DNA from: Anaerocolumna sp. AGMB13020
GTDB taxonomy: Bacteria; Bacillota; Clostridia; Lachnospirales; Lachnospiraceae
Assembly: GCF_033100115.1 (NCBI RefSeq)
Contig: NZ_CP136910.1
Span: 1,860,001-1,924,000 of the forward strand
Reading direction: 5' to 3'
DNA: 64,000 nt
The notes beneath the pieces were generated by a model. It did not search any database and was not told the DNA's origin. It saw only the letters and a program-made list of their open reading frames with translations. The number at the start of each line of letters is the position of its first letter. The stretch's first letter is position 1. This document shows positions 1 through 8,362 of the stretch, one piece after another. The translations under genes and the position numbers were made by a program.

Positions 1-1161
1 TGCTCTGTCATTCCCTTCCATATGAGCTCCCAGGGCAAATGCTCTGCCATCTCCGTAATATGAATCGGAGGGCTGATAGAAATTCATGTCTTCAACGGGT
101 GTATAGATGTAAGCATTTCTTTCATTTGCACGGTCCGGAGTATTCCAGAAACCTCTCTGCCAGGAATACCAGAACAGCAATACCTGCTTATTCTTCATTT
201 TTGTACAGGCAGTATCCCAGTTCTGGGTACCGGAATCCGGGTCTACAAGACCTCTCTGATTTGCATCAAAGAAGAATTTCAGCATCTTGTAATATGCGCC
301 ATCATCGTCGATAACCTCTTTGATATCCCCGTTATTACCAAGCATAATGGAACCGTTGACCTCATAGCCATACATCTTGGTCAGCTGGGTAGCTGTTTCC
401 ATGGTTATCTGTGTACCGCCTTTATCCCAGTCAGGCCACAGAGAAAAAGCATAGTTTGCATCGCCTGCATCGTTAGCAGGATGTGCGGTCTGAATCTTCT
501 GCAGAACATCCAGCAAATCCTCCAGGTTCTTCATTTCAGGAGAACCGATTTCCGTATAATAATCCCAAGGCAGCATTGGACTGATATAAACTTCCGTATC
601 ACTGTAAGTGGTGGGTGAGGTATTGGTTATCTGGCAGGGCATACCATAGATTTTGCCTTCACTGTTTCCTTCTAGCCCTGCGTTGTAGGTTTTATACTGG
701 TCATAATACTGATTTAAGTTGGTACTGTTCTGGACATCACTGCTGATATCCGCAATCAGCCCCGCTTTAATACAATCCTGAAGGGGGGAGTTATCAAGCA
801 GTATGATGTCTCCCAGCTTTCCTGCAGCTGTCCGGGTCTGGTACAGAGCCTCTCCGTTACCGGAGGCCTGGGGTGCGATGATATTCAGTTCCAGATTGAA
901 TTTATCCTTTATGACTTTTGCAAACCATCCGCTTTGCATACCCTGGTAATTGGCGGCCACATCATAGACCTCAAGGGTAAGCGTCTTCGAGTGATCAATC
1001 TCTCCCGATACCGGAGTTGTTGAACTGTCTGTTCCCGACTGGCTGTTTGTGCCTGCCGGAGTATTATTAACCGCATTGTTGCCTTTGGAGCAGCCTGTCA
1101 CGGCTAAGGAAAGCACACACAAAACTGCCAGTAAACCCTTTACAAGCTTTCTCTTCCTCAT
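1..1161 (-). CDS. Sugar ABC transporter solute-binding lipoprotein (C-terminus outside window)
   Basis: The reading frame runs from an ATG at 1161 (GAGGAGG ribosome binding site just upstream) to the window edge, 387 codons without a stop. A lipoprotein signal with a basic start, hydrophobic core and lipobox VTGC (Cys24) is followed by a Ser/Thr/Asn-rich linker, so the protein should be anchored outside the membrane. The body resembles the large LipO/family-1 oligosaccharide-binding proteins that partner LplB/LplC permeases. It is the last visible gene of a minus-strand run with two permeases and a GH120-like xylosidase, which suggests xylo-oligosaccharides as ligand. The ligand is inference; the class is well supported. 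Confidence 0.88.
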   Translation of the reverse strand, partial: MRKRKLVKGLLAVLCVLSLAVTGCSKGNNAVNNTPAGTNSQSGTDSSTTPVSGEIDHSKTLTLEVYDVAANYQGMQSGWFAKVIKDKFNLELNIIAPQASGNGEALYQTRTAAGKLGDIILLDNSPLQDCIKAGLIADISSDVQNSTNLNQYYDQYKTYNAGLEGNSEGKIYGMPCQITNTSPTTYSDTEVYISPMLPWDYYTEIGSPEMKNLEDLLDVLQKIQTAHPANDAGDANYAFSLWPDWDKGGTQITMETATQLTKMYGYEVNGSIMLGNNGDIKEVIDDDGAYYKMLKFFFDANQRGLVDPDSGTQNWDTACTKMKNKQVLLFWYSWQRGFWNTPDRANERNAYIYTPVEDMNFYQPSDSYYGDGRAFALGAHMEGNDRA

Positions 1162-1251
1162 AGTAAATCCTCCTCTTATTTATTCTATAAAAAGATGTCT
1201 TCATCCTCTTATATTCCATTGAAAATTTAACAGTTAAAGCTCTGGCTTTCT

Positions 1252-2172
1252 TTAACCCTTTACTGCACCTATCATAATACCCTTGACAAAATACCGTTGG
1301 AATATTGGATAGATCAGAAGGATTGGTGCGACAACTAGAATGGTGACCGTCATACGAATGGATGTTGCCGTCTGAACGGTGGCTATACTCTGTGCTACAG
1401 CAGAACTGCTGGAGGAATTGACCAGCTGCTTTAAGGAGCTTGCCTGATTGATATACTGGTAAAGGATGAACTGAAGGCTGTACAGCTTATCATCGGTCAT
1501 TAACAGCAGGGTATCCTGAAAAGCATTCCATTGTCCCACCGCTGCGAAGATTGCTACCGTTGCCATAATTGGCTTGATTACAGGCATAATGACCCGCAGA
1601 AATATTTTCATGGTTCCTGCTCCGTCGATTTCCGCTGCCTGCTGCAATTCCTTTGGGATAGACTCCACAAAGGTCTTTGCCAGAATGATATAAAAGGGTG
1701 ATACAACAGCCGGCAGTATATAACCCCAGAAATTATTTGTCAGATGCAGATTTCGCATGGTCAGGAACCAGGGAATGATACCTGCATTAAAGTACATGGT
1801 GATGATTACGAAACGATACCAGAATTTTCTGCACCACATGGTTTCTCTGGTAAACATAAATCCCAAAAAAGCAGTCGTTCCTACTGTAAGCAAGGTGCCA
1901 ATAACGGTCCTGGCTACTGAAATCACCGCAGCATCCAGTAATCCGGGAATTTTTATAGCTTTCAGATAGTTTTGAATGTGCAGTTCCCTTGGCAGGAAAA
2001 TAATCAATCCTTTCTGGCTCAATTCGTTGGAGCTGATGGTGTTAATAAAGATATAATAAAACGGATAAATACATATAAATGCAAAGGCAGCGAAAAATAC
2101 GTAGGTAAGGACACTGATAACCGTATCACCAAAACTTTGTTTTTTTAATCTTTTTCTGATTCCCTTCACCAC
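1252..2172 (-). CDS. Carbohydrate ABC transporter permease, LplC/MalG type
   Basis: A 306-residue membrane protein with six hydrophobic segments and the MalG-family EAA loop (EIDGAGTMKIFLRVIMPVIK), which contacts the transport ATPase. It starts at a GTG six bases after GGAGG. It lies 90 bp upstream of the binding-protein gene and 14 bp after the partner permease, so the three are very likely co-transcribed. No ATPase is encoded here; importers of this class usually share one MsmX-like ATPase encoded elsewhere. The C-terminal ending IGAVKG is typical of the family. The substrate is probably an oligosaccharide, judged only from the neighbouring xylosidase. Confidence 0.92.
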   Translation of the reverse strand: MVKGIRKRLKKQSFGDTVISVLTYVFFAAFAFICIYPFYYIFINTISSNELSQKGLIIFLPRELHIQNYLKAIKIPGLLDAAVISVARTVIGTLLTVGTTAFLGFMFTRETMWCRKFWYRFVIITMYFNAGIIPWFLTMRNLHLTNNFWGYILPAVVSPFYIILAKTFVESIPKELQQAAEIDGAGTMKIFLRVIMPVIKPIMATVAIFAAVGQWNAFQDTLLLMTDDKLYSLQFILYQYINQASSLKQLVNSSSSSAVAQSIATVQTATSIRMTVTILVVAPILLIYPIFQRYFVKGIMIGAVKG

Positions 2173-2186
2173 AACATTCCTCCTTG

Positions 2187-3107
2187 CTATAAAAAGCTCT
2201 CGCCTCTTACCAGTTTTGAAATACCATTTGCCACACTAAGCAGTATAAGGCTGATAATACTTTTCAATATGCTCAGGGCCGTTGCCACGGAATAGCTTCC
2301 GCTTCCCATTGCCAGGTTGAACACATAAAGATCCAATACCTGTATCTTTTCCTTGTTAAAGGCATTCTGGAAGACATAATACTGTTCCATACCGTTTGAA
2401 AGGAAGCTTGCGATGCTCAACATCAGCAGTACAAAATATGTCGGTAATATACTTGGTATGGTGATATAGCGAATCATCTTCATCCTGGTGGCTCCATCCA
2501 CCCTGGCGGCTTCAAAGAGTTCTTCGTCAATTCCTGTAATAGCCGCTATATACATAATTGCCGCCCACCCAAGATTTTTCCAGGTTAGCCAGAACCACTG
2601 GGTAAGCCAGACATGATCGGAGGCCTGGAGAAATTGAACAGGTTTTTCCAGTATTCCTGTGGATACCAGCAGATGATTTACCACACCGGTATTGTTAAAG
2701 ATGTTAAAGGCAACAGAATACACCAATACCCAGCTGATAAAGTTCGGAATTGTAGTTACCGTCTGTACGGCTTTTCGAAAGGGAATACACTTTATTTCAT
2801 TTAAGAATACCGCAAAAATCATGGGAAGCCAGGAAGTTCCAACGGTAATTCCGCTCATGACCAGGGTATTTGTCAGAACGTTTAAAATCTGCTTCGTCTT
2901 TACCTGGTTGGAGACAAGGGATTTGAACCATTTAAGTCCTACGAAGCTCTCCATGGTAAGCGGCTGGGGGGGCCTGTAATCAAAGAAGGCATATAACCAG
3001 CCATAAAGAGGATAATAGGCAAATACAGCAACCAGCAGGATAAAGGGCAGAATATAAAGGAATTCCTTATAGGATCTCAGTTTCTTTTTATTTTGTAATA
3101 GCTTCAT
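2187..3107 (-). CDS. Carbohydrate ABC transporter permease, LplB/MalF type
   Basis: A 307-residue polytopic membrane protein, the MalF-like half of the importer, with EAA loop EAARVDGATRMKMIRYITIP. I place the start at the ATG at 3107 because AAGGAG stands six bases upstream. An in-frame start at 3149 would overlap the upstream stop codon and has no such site. It sits between the GH120-like gene and the LplC-type permease in one minus-strand transcription unit. No ATPase gene accompanies it. Confidence 0.92.
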   Translation of the reverse strand: MKLLQNKKKLRSYKEFLYILPFILLVAVFAYYPLYGWLYAFFDYRPPQPLTMESFVGLKWFKSLVSNQVKTKQILNVLTNTLVMSGITVGTSWLPMIFAVFLNEIKCIPFRKAVQTVTTIPNFISWVLVYSVAFNIFNNTGVVNHLLVSTGILEKPVQFLQASDHVWLTQWFWLTWKNLGWAAIMYIAAITGIDEELFEAARVDGATRMKMIRYITIPSILPTYFVLLMLSIASFLSNGMEQYYVFQNAFNKEKIQVLDLYVFNLAMGSGSYSVATALSILKSIISLILLSVANGISKLVRGESFL

Positions 3108-3148
3108 GATTTCTCTCCTTGTTTTAGAGTATGAAGTAAAGCCTGTCA

Positions 3149-5110
3149 TTACAGTCTGCGGGGATCGATGGATATTACCTGGTTCTCCAGGAGTTTACCA
3201 AACGGCCCGGGTAAACAGGTATCCACCTCTGCCGTATTTCCAAAGAAGTCACTGCCGGTTATATATCTGGTTTTCACCTTACGGATATCTGCGAGGTTTT
3301 CCAAATAAGATATTTTCCCGGAATGGCGTCCCGGAAAACCTTTTTGTGCCTCTGCTTTACTGAATTCAAGGGTATACTTCTCCGTATCGAGGTCAACCAC
3401 CAAACGCCCCTCCTGCCCCTCCAGATCGAGACCGTAGAACTCCTGCCAGGCCTGCAGGTCAAGACATGCGGTGGGGGCGGGGTAGAGTACCCGAAGGTAT
3501 CCTCCCGGCATGTTCAGATAGAGATTTCCCTCCGACTCATTATGCTCCGTTGGGAATTTCACTGCCGCTTCCTTACAGTCATAAAATATATTATTCCAGA
3601 TTTTTGCATCTCTGGAGGTTCCTCCTCGTTTCCAGGCTATCCGGAAGGCTACCGTCTTGGCATAATAACCAGCGCTCCGGCATTTTCCAATGAAATTATT
3701 CACCATATGGATGTGATCCGTGCCCTCACCATATACGGCATAACCATTGACCACACTCGTTTCCTCCATCTTATACCAGCCGGAGGAACCGGGTTCTGCT
3801 GGTATCTGCTTCGGGTCAAAGCGCCCCTCTATATTCCAGAAAATATTATGGTCAATCAGGTTGATGCCATCCCTGCTGCATTCTATAAAAATGGCTTCTC
3901 TCTGGTTTATTCCATCCAGAAAGAGATTCTGAGTAATTCGGTTGTTCTCATTCCCCATATCCATCCACAGATGGTCTGCCCCGTGGGTCTTGGTAAAAAT
4001 ATTTCGTCTGATCAGGCTGCCGGTACAGTCATGTACCTTGATTCCTCCTGCCTCCCAGGATAGCTCCATCCTCTGCCAGCCCGTTCCCTCAATGAGGTTG
4101 TCTTCCATCAGTATATTTTTTGCAAAGAGCCCGGCTATGCCGCACACTCCGGCATTGAAGATCCGGCACCTTCGAATAATTACCGACCCAATGACCTGTT
4201 CCTCGGAAAAAGTGTGATGCCAGCATTCATTGCCGATATCGATTCCCACAGCATTTGACCAGTCTATGGTACAATCTTCGATAATCCAATGATGCCCCCT
4301 GAAACAGGAGAGAGCTCCTCTTTGGGGTACCGGTGCGCCTGTAGCCCCATGGGCACAAGTAAGGCCTTTTACTTTAATATAAGATAAAAAGGGAATTTCC
4401 GGGGCAAAGCACTGTTCTCTGTTTGTAAGCTCTATGGTGTGCTCCTTGGGATCTCCGTCATCCCAAAGTCTGAAATGTACAGTCTGTCCGTTGGCTTCCA
4501 CCCAGTAGGAGCCAGGATGGTCTGCAAGCTGATTGAACAGAGAGACCTGATAAAGGGGTTTGCCATCGCAGAAGACCATACCTCTTCGGTTCAGGTAGGT
4601 GGTCATATCCGTCTTGTCATATTCTATAAATAACCGGTCATGCAGTATATTCACGGCACAGAAAGGATTATAGCCTTTGAAATCTTCCGGATTCAGTTTT
4701 ATTTCCCAGATTACAGCCGAACCTTCTTCCTTGAAGCCTTCTGGTGAGAAACGCCGGAGGTTCCAGCCTTCGCTTTTCCTGAATTGTTTAACCTCCACAG
4801 AAGCTTTGATAAGGACCTCTCCATCTCCATATGCTTCATAGGAAATCATTTTATGTATTCCTTCTCCGCCTCTGGCCGGACGGACACATTCTCTGTAAAC
4901 TCCTCCATGAATCCATATCCGGGTACCCGGATATGCTCTGGCAGCCGCTGCATTGATTGTCTTCAGAGGCTGCCCTGGACTTCCGTCATTTTCATCCGAG
5001 GCAGCAGGATGTTTCTCATCCACATGAAGTTCTGTGTCGTACTCCTGCTCCATTTCCCATAAGTCAAAATAACTTCCGTCCGGTAACTGCAAAGTCCTGT
5101 CCTGAGCCAT
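3149..5110 (-). CDS. GH120-like beta-xylosidase (right-handed beta-helix)
   Basis: A 653-residue protein without signal peptide, so intracellular. The N-terminal part (about residues 28-110) has the beta-helix entry pattern GSPGQPLKTINAAAARAYPG and GGVYRE. Middle repeats (about 245-430) contain many NNIF/RRCRIF-type coils. From memory it aligns along most of its length with family GH120 beta-xylosidase (XylC of Thermoanaerobacterium saccharolyticum). The family nucleophile (Asp in LWLDW) and acid/base (Glu in VFVEVS) correspond to Asp384 in LWMDMGNE and Glu410 in IFIECSRDG. It would release xylose from imported xylo-oligosaccharides, consistent with the adjacent importer. Another pentosidase specificity remains possible. 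Confidence 0.8.
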   Translation of the reverse strand: MAQDRTLQLPDGSYFDLWEMEQEYDTELHVDEKHPAASDENDGSPGQPLKTINAAAARAYPGTRIWIHGGVYRECVRPARGGEGIHKMISYEAYGDGEVLIKASVEVKQFRKSEGWNLRRFSPEGFKEEGSAVIWEIKLNPEDFKGYNPFCAVNILHDRLFIEYDKTDMTTYLNRRGMVFCDGKPLYQVSLFNQLADHPGSYWVEANGQTVHFRLWDDGDPKEHTIELTNREQCFAPEIPFLSYIKVKGLTCAHGATGAPVPQRGALSCFRGHHWIIEDCTIDWSNAVGIDIGNECWHHTFSEEQVIGSVIIRRCRIFNAGVCGIAGLFAKNILMEDNLIEGTGWQRMELSWEAGGIKVHDCTGSLIRRNIFTKTHGADHLWMDMGNENNRITQNLFLDGINQREAIFIECSRDGINLIDHNIFWNIEGRFDPKQIPAEPGSSGWYKMEETSVVNGYAVYGEGTDHIHMVNNFIGKCRSAGYYAKTVAFRIAWKRGGTSRDAKIWNNIFYDCKEAAVKFPTEHNESEGNLYLNMPGGYLRVLYPAPTACLDLQAWQEFYGLDLEGQEGRLVVDLDTEKYTLEFSKAEAQKGFPGRHSGKISYLENLADIRKVKTRYITGSDFFGNTAEVDTCLPGPFGKLLENQVISIDPRRL

Positions 5111-5138
5111 ATACTCCTCCCATTCCTGTCACTGATAT

Positions 5139-5397
5139 GCTGTCTTCATATTGTTTGCTATCTTCGTGTTGTTTGCTGTCTCTGTGTAGTTTGCTATCTC
5201 CGTTTTGATTGCTGTTTCCGTGTTGATTGCTGTTTCCGTGTTGATTGCTATCTACGTATTAATGCTATCTACGTTTTAATCGCTATCTACGTTTTAATCG
5301 CTGTCTACGTTTTAATCGCTGTCTACGTTTAATCGCTGACTACGTTTTAATCGCTGTCTACGTTTTAATCGCTGTCTAATCGCTGTTTTCCTATGCT
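5139..5397. repeat. Degenerate 18-bp tandem repeat, about 15 units
   Basis: About fifteen head-to-tail units of 18 bp (a few of 17 bp and shortened units at the right end), core GCTGTCTACGTTTTAATC on the plus strand. Units on the right side are nearly identical; those next to the GH120-like gene have drifted (for example GCTATCTTCGTGTTGTTT). There are no spacers, so it is not a CRISPR array. The 17-bp units shift the frame, so it is not a coding repeat. It lies between the xylosidase start codon and the AT-rich stretch where its promoter would be, so it would be transcribed as part of the 5' leader. Confidence 0.9.
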
Positions 5398-5640
5398 AAT
5401 TAAGATATCAGAATTTTATTTTATACATTGTATCCAAATCATTATGTAAAACAGGTAACTTTCTCATCAAATAGCAATAATTAAGAAACTAACCCACAAA
5501 ACATTTGTGTATTTTGTTTAATAATTATATTATATATAACAAATCATTATGAAACAATGATATATACTCATGTTAATATGAACTATATTAAGGTATAAAA
5601 ACTTAGGTCACTGTTAGATTTATGTTACTTTAGCCCTACC
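5398..5640 (-). promoter_or_regulatory. AT-rich intergenic region, probable promoter of the xylosidase/importer operon
   Basis: Very AT-rich stretch upstream of the repeat array. The 10-base word AAATCATTAT occurs twice about 105 bp apart, and several TATAAA/TATAAT-like words occur on the minus strand (one near 5421-5426 preceded by TTTACA at 19 bp). No single promoter is convincing. Confidence 0.3.
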
Positions 5641-5673
5641 TCTTTTTACTGTACCATTGCAAGGATAACCAAA

Positions 5674-5712
5674 ACAAAGAGAACAGCCTTATGAACAGGC
5701 TGTTCTCTTTGT
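5674..5712 (-). terminator. Intrinsic terminator after the tandem esterase
   Basis: A perfect 15-bp stem (ACAAAGAGAACAGCC with its complement, 9-base loop) about 95 bp beyond the esterase stop codon. On the minus strand it is followed by TTTTGGTT. Confidence 0.7.
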
Positions 5713-5806
5713 TATATTATATTATTTTCGCATAGACACTGTTTCGCAAGACCAGTTGGAATCTTCTCCTTCGTCACCTTTACATAACATAAGCTCCTTA
5801 GCCCAA

Positions 5807-8152
5807 TCAAAAGAAGACTTTCTGCAGGAAATCAGCAGCACAATGCCGCCAGAAGGTCCAGTCGTGATATCCTTTGTCAAAGAAAGTTACCAATGGTATT
5901 CCATAACCCTTCACTTCTTCTGCATTTTTGAGGGTCTCCTCATAAAATCCCTCCTGCTTACCGCAGGCTACATAAAGCAGTTTAAAGACCTCCTGAAAGG
6001 CAGCAGGGTCCTGAAGCAGCCGCCTGTAATCCTCCTCCTTGTTCTGAAGAACCAGACCTCCGCTGAAAATGCCAGCCCAGGCAAATTGCTCTGTATTGTG
6101 GAACACGGTTCGCTGGGTCTGCATTCCGCCCATGGATAAACCTGCCATGGCCCTATGCTCTCTGTCAGCCAAGGTTCGATAGTGTCTGTCGATAAAGGGT
6201 ATACAGTCCTTTACCACTTCCTCTCCTACGGAGCCCAAAAGAGGATGACTTGTGCCGTCGGGCCGGAAGCTGTATCCGGTGTTCATGACTACGATCATTT
6301 CTTTGGCTTTATTCTCCGCCAGCAGATTATCCAGAATATTGCATATTTTCCCCTGCCAGATCCAGCCGATTTCATTTTCTCCGCCGCCATGCTGCAGATA
6401 AAGAACGGGATACCTTTTCTCCGTCTCTTTCTCGTATCCCGGCGGAGTATAAACATAGCACATTTTCATACGGCCAGTTTGGGAGGATCGATAATAATTC
6501 ATATGTACGCTTCCGTGGGGCACGGACTTTAACAGATACAGGTCAAAGTCCGGCTCCGGCATCTCAAGGAAGTTTATAGGCTTAAAGCAACCGTAACCTA
6601 CCGGTGCCAAAGGATTGATTACAGGTACTCCGTTTACAAAATATTCATGGTAATGGAATCCCAGTTCAATCCCCTCAGCTCTTCCCTGCCAATAACCTTC
6701 TTCTCCCAGGGTACCTTGTGCTTTTTCCAGCAGGACCCGTTCCATTCCAAGGATCTGAACCTCTACTTTTTTCGCTCCGGGTGCTTTAAAATAAAATCCT
6801 ACCCTTCCCGGTTCCTCAATTACCACCCCGGGCTGCAGATTCTTATAACGTCCCGCCGGTCTTCCCTTTTCATCTACTTCAAAGATTACCCCCTTGTATA
6901 CCGGGTCAAAGAACAGAGGCTGCATTTCATAGGTCTGTCTGGTAGAAATCTCACTCTCAGTGTTTTCAGGCTCGTATGACATTTGTTTGGAATATAGCAG
7001 ATCCTCATCCGGTGAATCCGTCCTTTCTTCTCGAAAGATCTTCTGTACGAAAGCAGCAAGGCTTTTTCTCCATACATGCCATTCATGGTAGCCTTGAAAA
7101 GCCAAAGTGTCACAGGCAAATCCCTCCGCTCTGAGCTTATCCCGATATAGCTCCTGCTGGGGAAGAAGTCCTGTTTCTCCTTCTCCTGCGGATAAAAGAA
7201 CATAAAAAGGGTATTTCTCTCCTCTCTCCGAGAGACTGTCCAGTTCCTCAATGGCAACTCCTGAAAATACCCCCAGAGCAGAGAACAGTTCCGGATGTCT
7301 GGCTGCTGTAAGAGAAGCCTGGGCGGAACCCAGGGACAAACCGGCAATGGCTCTGTTCTCCCTGCCTCTTTTGACCCTGAATTTCTCCTGAATAAAAGGT
7401 ATCACATCCTCTGTCAGCTCTCTGTCAAAATCACCTGGATAAAAAACCGGGTCCTCTCCTTCCTTAAAAGCATAACCACTGCACATAACCACCAGCATTT
7501 CTCTGCATTTTCCTTCTGCCAGCAGATTATCCAGGATAAAATTCAATTTCCCGTTCCATAGCCAGCCGGTCTCATTTTCACCCACACCATGCTGGACATA
7601 GAGCACGGGGTAGGTTCTTTCCGGCTGCTTTTGATAACCCGGCGGAGTGTAGATATAGCAGTTCTTTACATGACCGTTCACACGGGAACGGTACAATTCC
7701 AGTCTCACCTCTCCATGGGGAACCTCTTTCAGGAAATAAAAATCCTCTTTCCCTTCCGGCACCTCAAAGAAATTAATGGGCTCAAAGCACCCGTAACAAA
7801 ATGCTCCCAGAGAATTTCTTACCTGTATGCCGTCCACGAACCAGTTATGATAATGAAATCCCGGCAGGATACCCGAAACCTTCACGGAAAAATAACCGTC
7901 TCCTTCTGACTTCAGCTCTACTGGTTCCCGGCTCATGGTACCGCTGATTCCCGCAACTGTGACCTTTTCAGCTCCCGGTGCATAATAACAGAACTCCACC
8001 TCTCCGTTTTCATAGACTCTGACCCCTTCTCTGGCAGGTACATAATGCATACTTTCCAAACCATTTCCGCCTTCCCGGAACGCAACCTTTTGATTCAGTG
8101 GATCAAAAAATAACTGGTGACAGGATACTGCCTGATTTTCTAATTTCTTCAT
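5807..8152 (-). CDS. Tandem-duplicated CE1-like esterase (two complete modules)
   Basis: A 781-residue cytoplasmic-type protein made of two copies of one ~390-residue module (about 1-380 and 405-781). Each module has an N-terminal E-set/CBM48-like beta domain, then an alpha/beta hydrolase of the esterase D/CE1 (feruloyl or acetyl-xylan esterase) type. The nucleophile elbows are GLSLG (Ser273) and GLSMG (Ser673), exactly 400 residues apart. The catalytic histidines are probably His356 (GYHEW) and His763 (GYHDW). Both copies keep their catalytic residues, so both may be active, perhaps on different side groups. It likely removes feruloyl or acetyl groups from imported xylo-oligosaccharides; the substrate is inference. 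No signal peptide is visible. Confidence 0.82.
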   Translation of the reverse strand: MKKLENQAVSCHQLFFDPLNQKVAFREGGNGLESMHYVPAREGVRVYENGEVEFCYYAPGAEKVTVAGISGTMSREPVELKSEGDGYFSVKVSGILPGFHYHNWFVDGIQVRNSLGAFCYGCFEPINFFEVPEGKEDFYFLKEVPHGEVRLELYRSRVNGHVKNCYIYTPPGYQKQPERTYPVLYVQHGVGENETGWLWNGKLNFILDNLLAEGKCREMLVVMCSGYAFKEGEDPVFYPGDFDRELTEDVIPFIQEKFRVKRGRENRAIAGLSLGSAQASLTAARHPELFSALGVFSGVAIEELDSLSERGEKYPFYVLLSAGEGETGLLPQQELYRDKLRAEGFACDTLAFQGYHEWHVWRKSLAAFVQKIFREERTDSPDEDLLYSKQMSYEPENTESEISTRQTYEMQPLFFDPVYKGVIFEVDEKGRPAGRYKNLQPGVVIEEPGRVGFYFKAPGAKKVEVQILGMERVLLEKAQGTLGEEGYWQGRAEGIELGFHYHEYFVNGVPVINPLAPVGYGCFKPINFLEMPEPDFDLYLLKSVPHGSVHMNYYRSSQTGRMKMCYVYTPPGYEKETEKRYPVLYLQHGGGENEIGWIWQGKICNILDNLLAENKAKEMIVVMNTGYSFRPDGTSHPLLGSVGEEVVKDCIPFIDRHYRTLADREHRAMAGLSMGGMQTQRTVFHNTEQFAWAGIFSGGLVLQNKEEDYRRLLQDPAAFQEVFKLLYVACGKQEGFYEETLKNAEEVKGYGIPLVTFFDKGYHDWTFWRHCAADFLQKVFF

Positions 8153-8278
8153 ATCTACCTTCTCCTTTTGATATTAAGAATTTATTTGTATGTTAAAAAT
8201 AGGCTCTTTCATAAACTGATATTACTTTATCCTTTATGGGTTTATGCAAAAAGCCAGCGTGCTTCTTTCAGTAAAACA

Positions 8279-8362
8279 TCCTAAAGCATAGCAGCCTAAA
8301 CCATAACAAGCTAAAGTACAGTAGTCTAAAGTTTAACAGCCTAAAGTACAGTAGCTTAAATC
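8279..8362. repeat. Degenerate 15-bp tandem repeat, about 6 units
   Basis: Roughly six imperfect units with core AGCCTAAAGTACAGT, between the esterase start and the MFS gene, slightly overlapping the last codons of the MFS gene. Unit length varies from 14 to 16 bp. Like the 18-bp array near 5.2 kb it is AT-rich and lies in an operon gap; no shared origin can be shown. Confidence 0.65.

Noticed and set aside
5139..5397. CRISPR array
   Set aside because: Units follow directly without spacers and vary in sequence; no cas genes are present.
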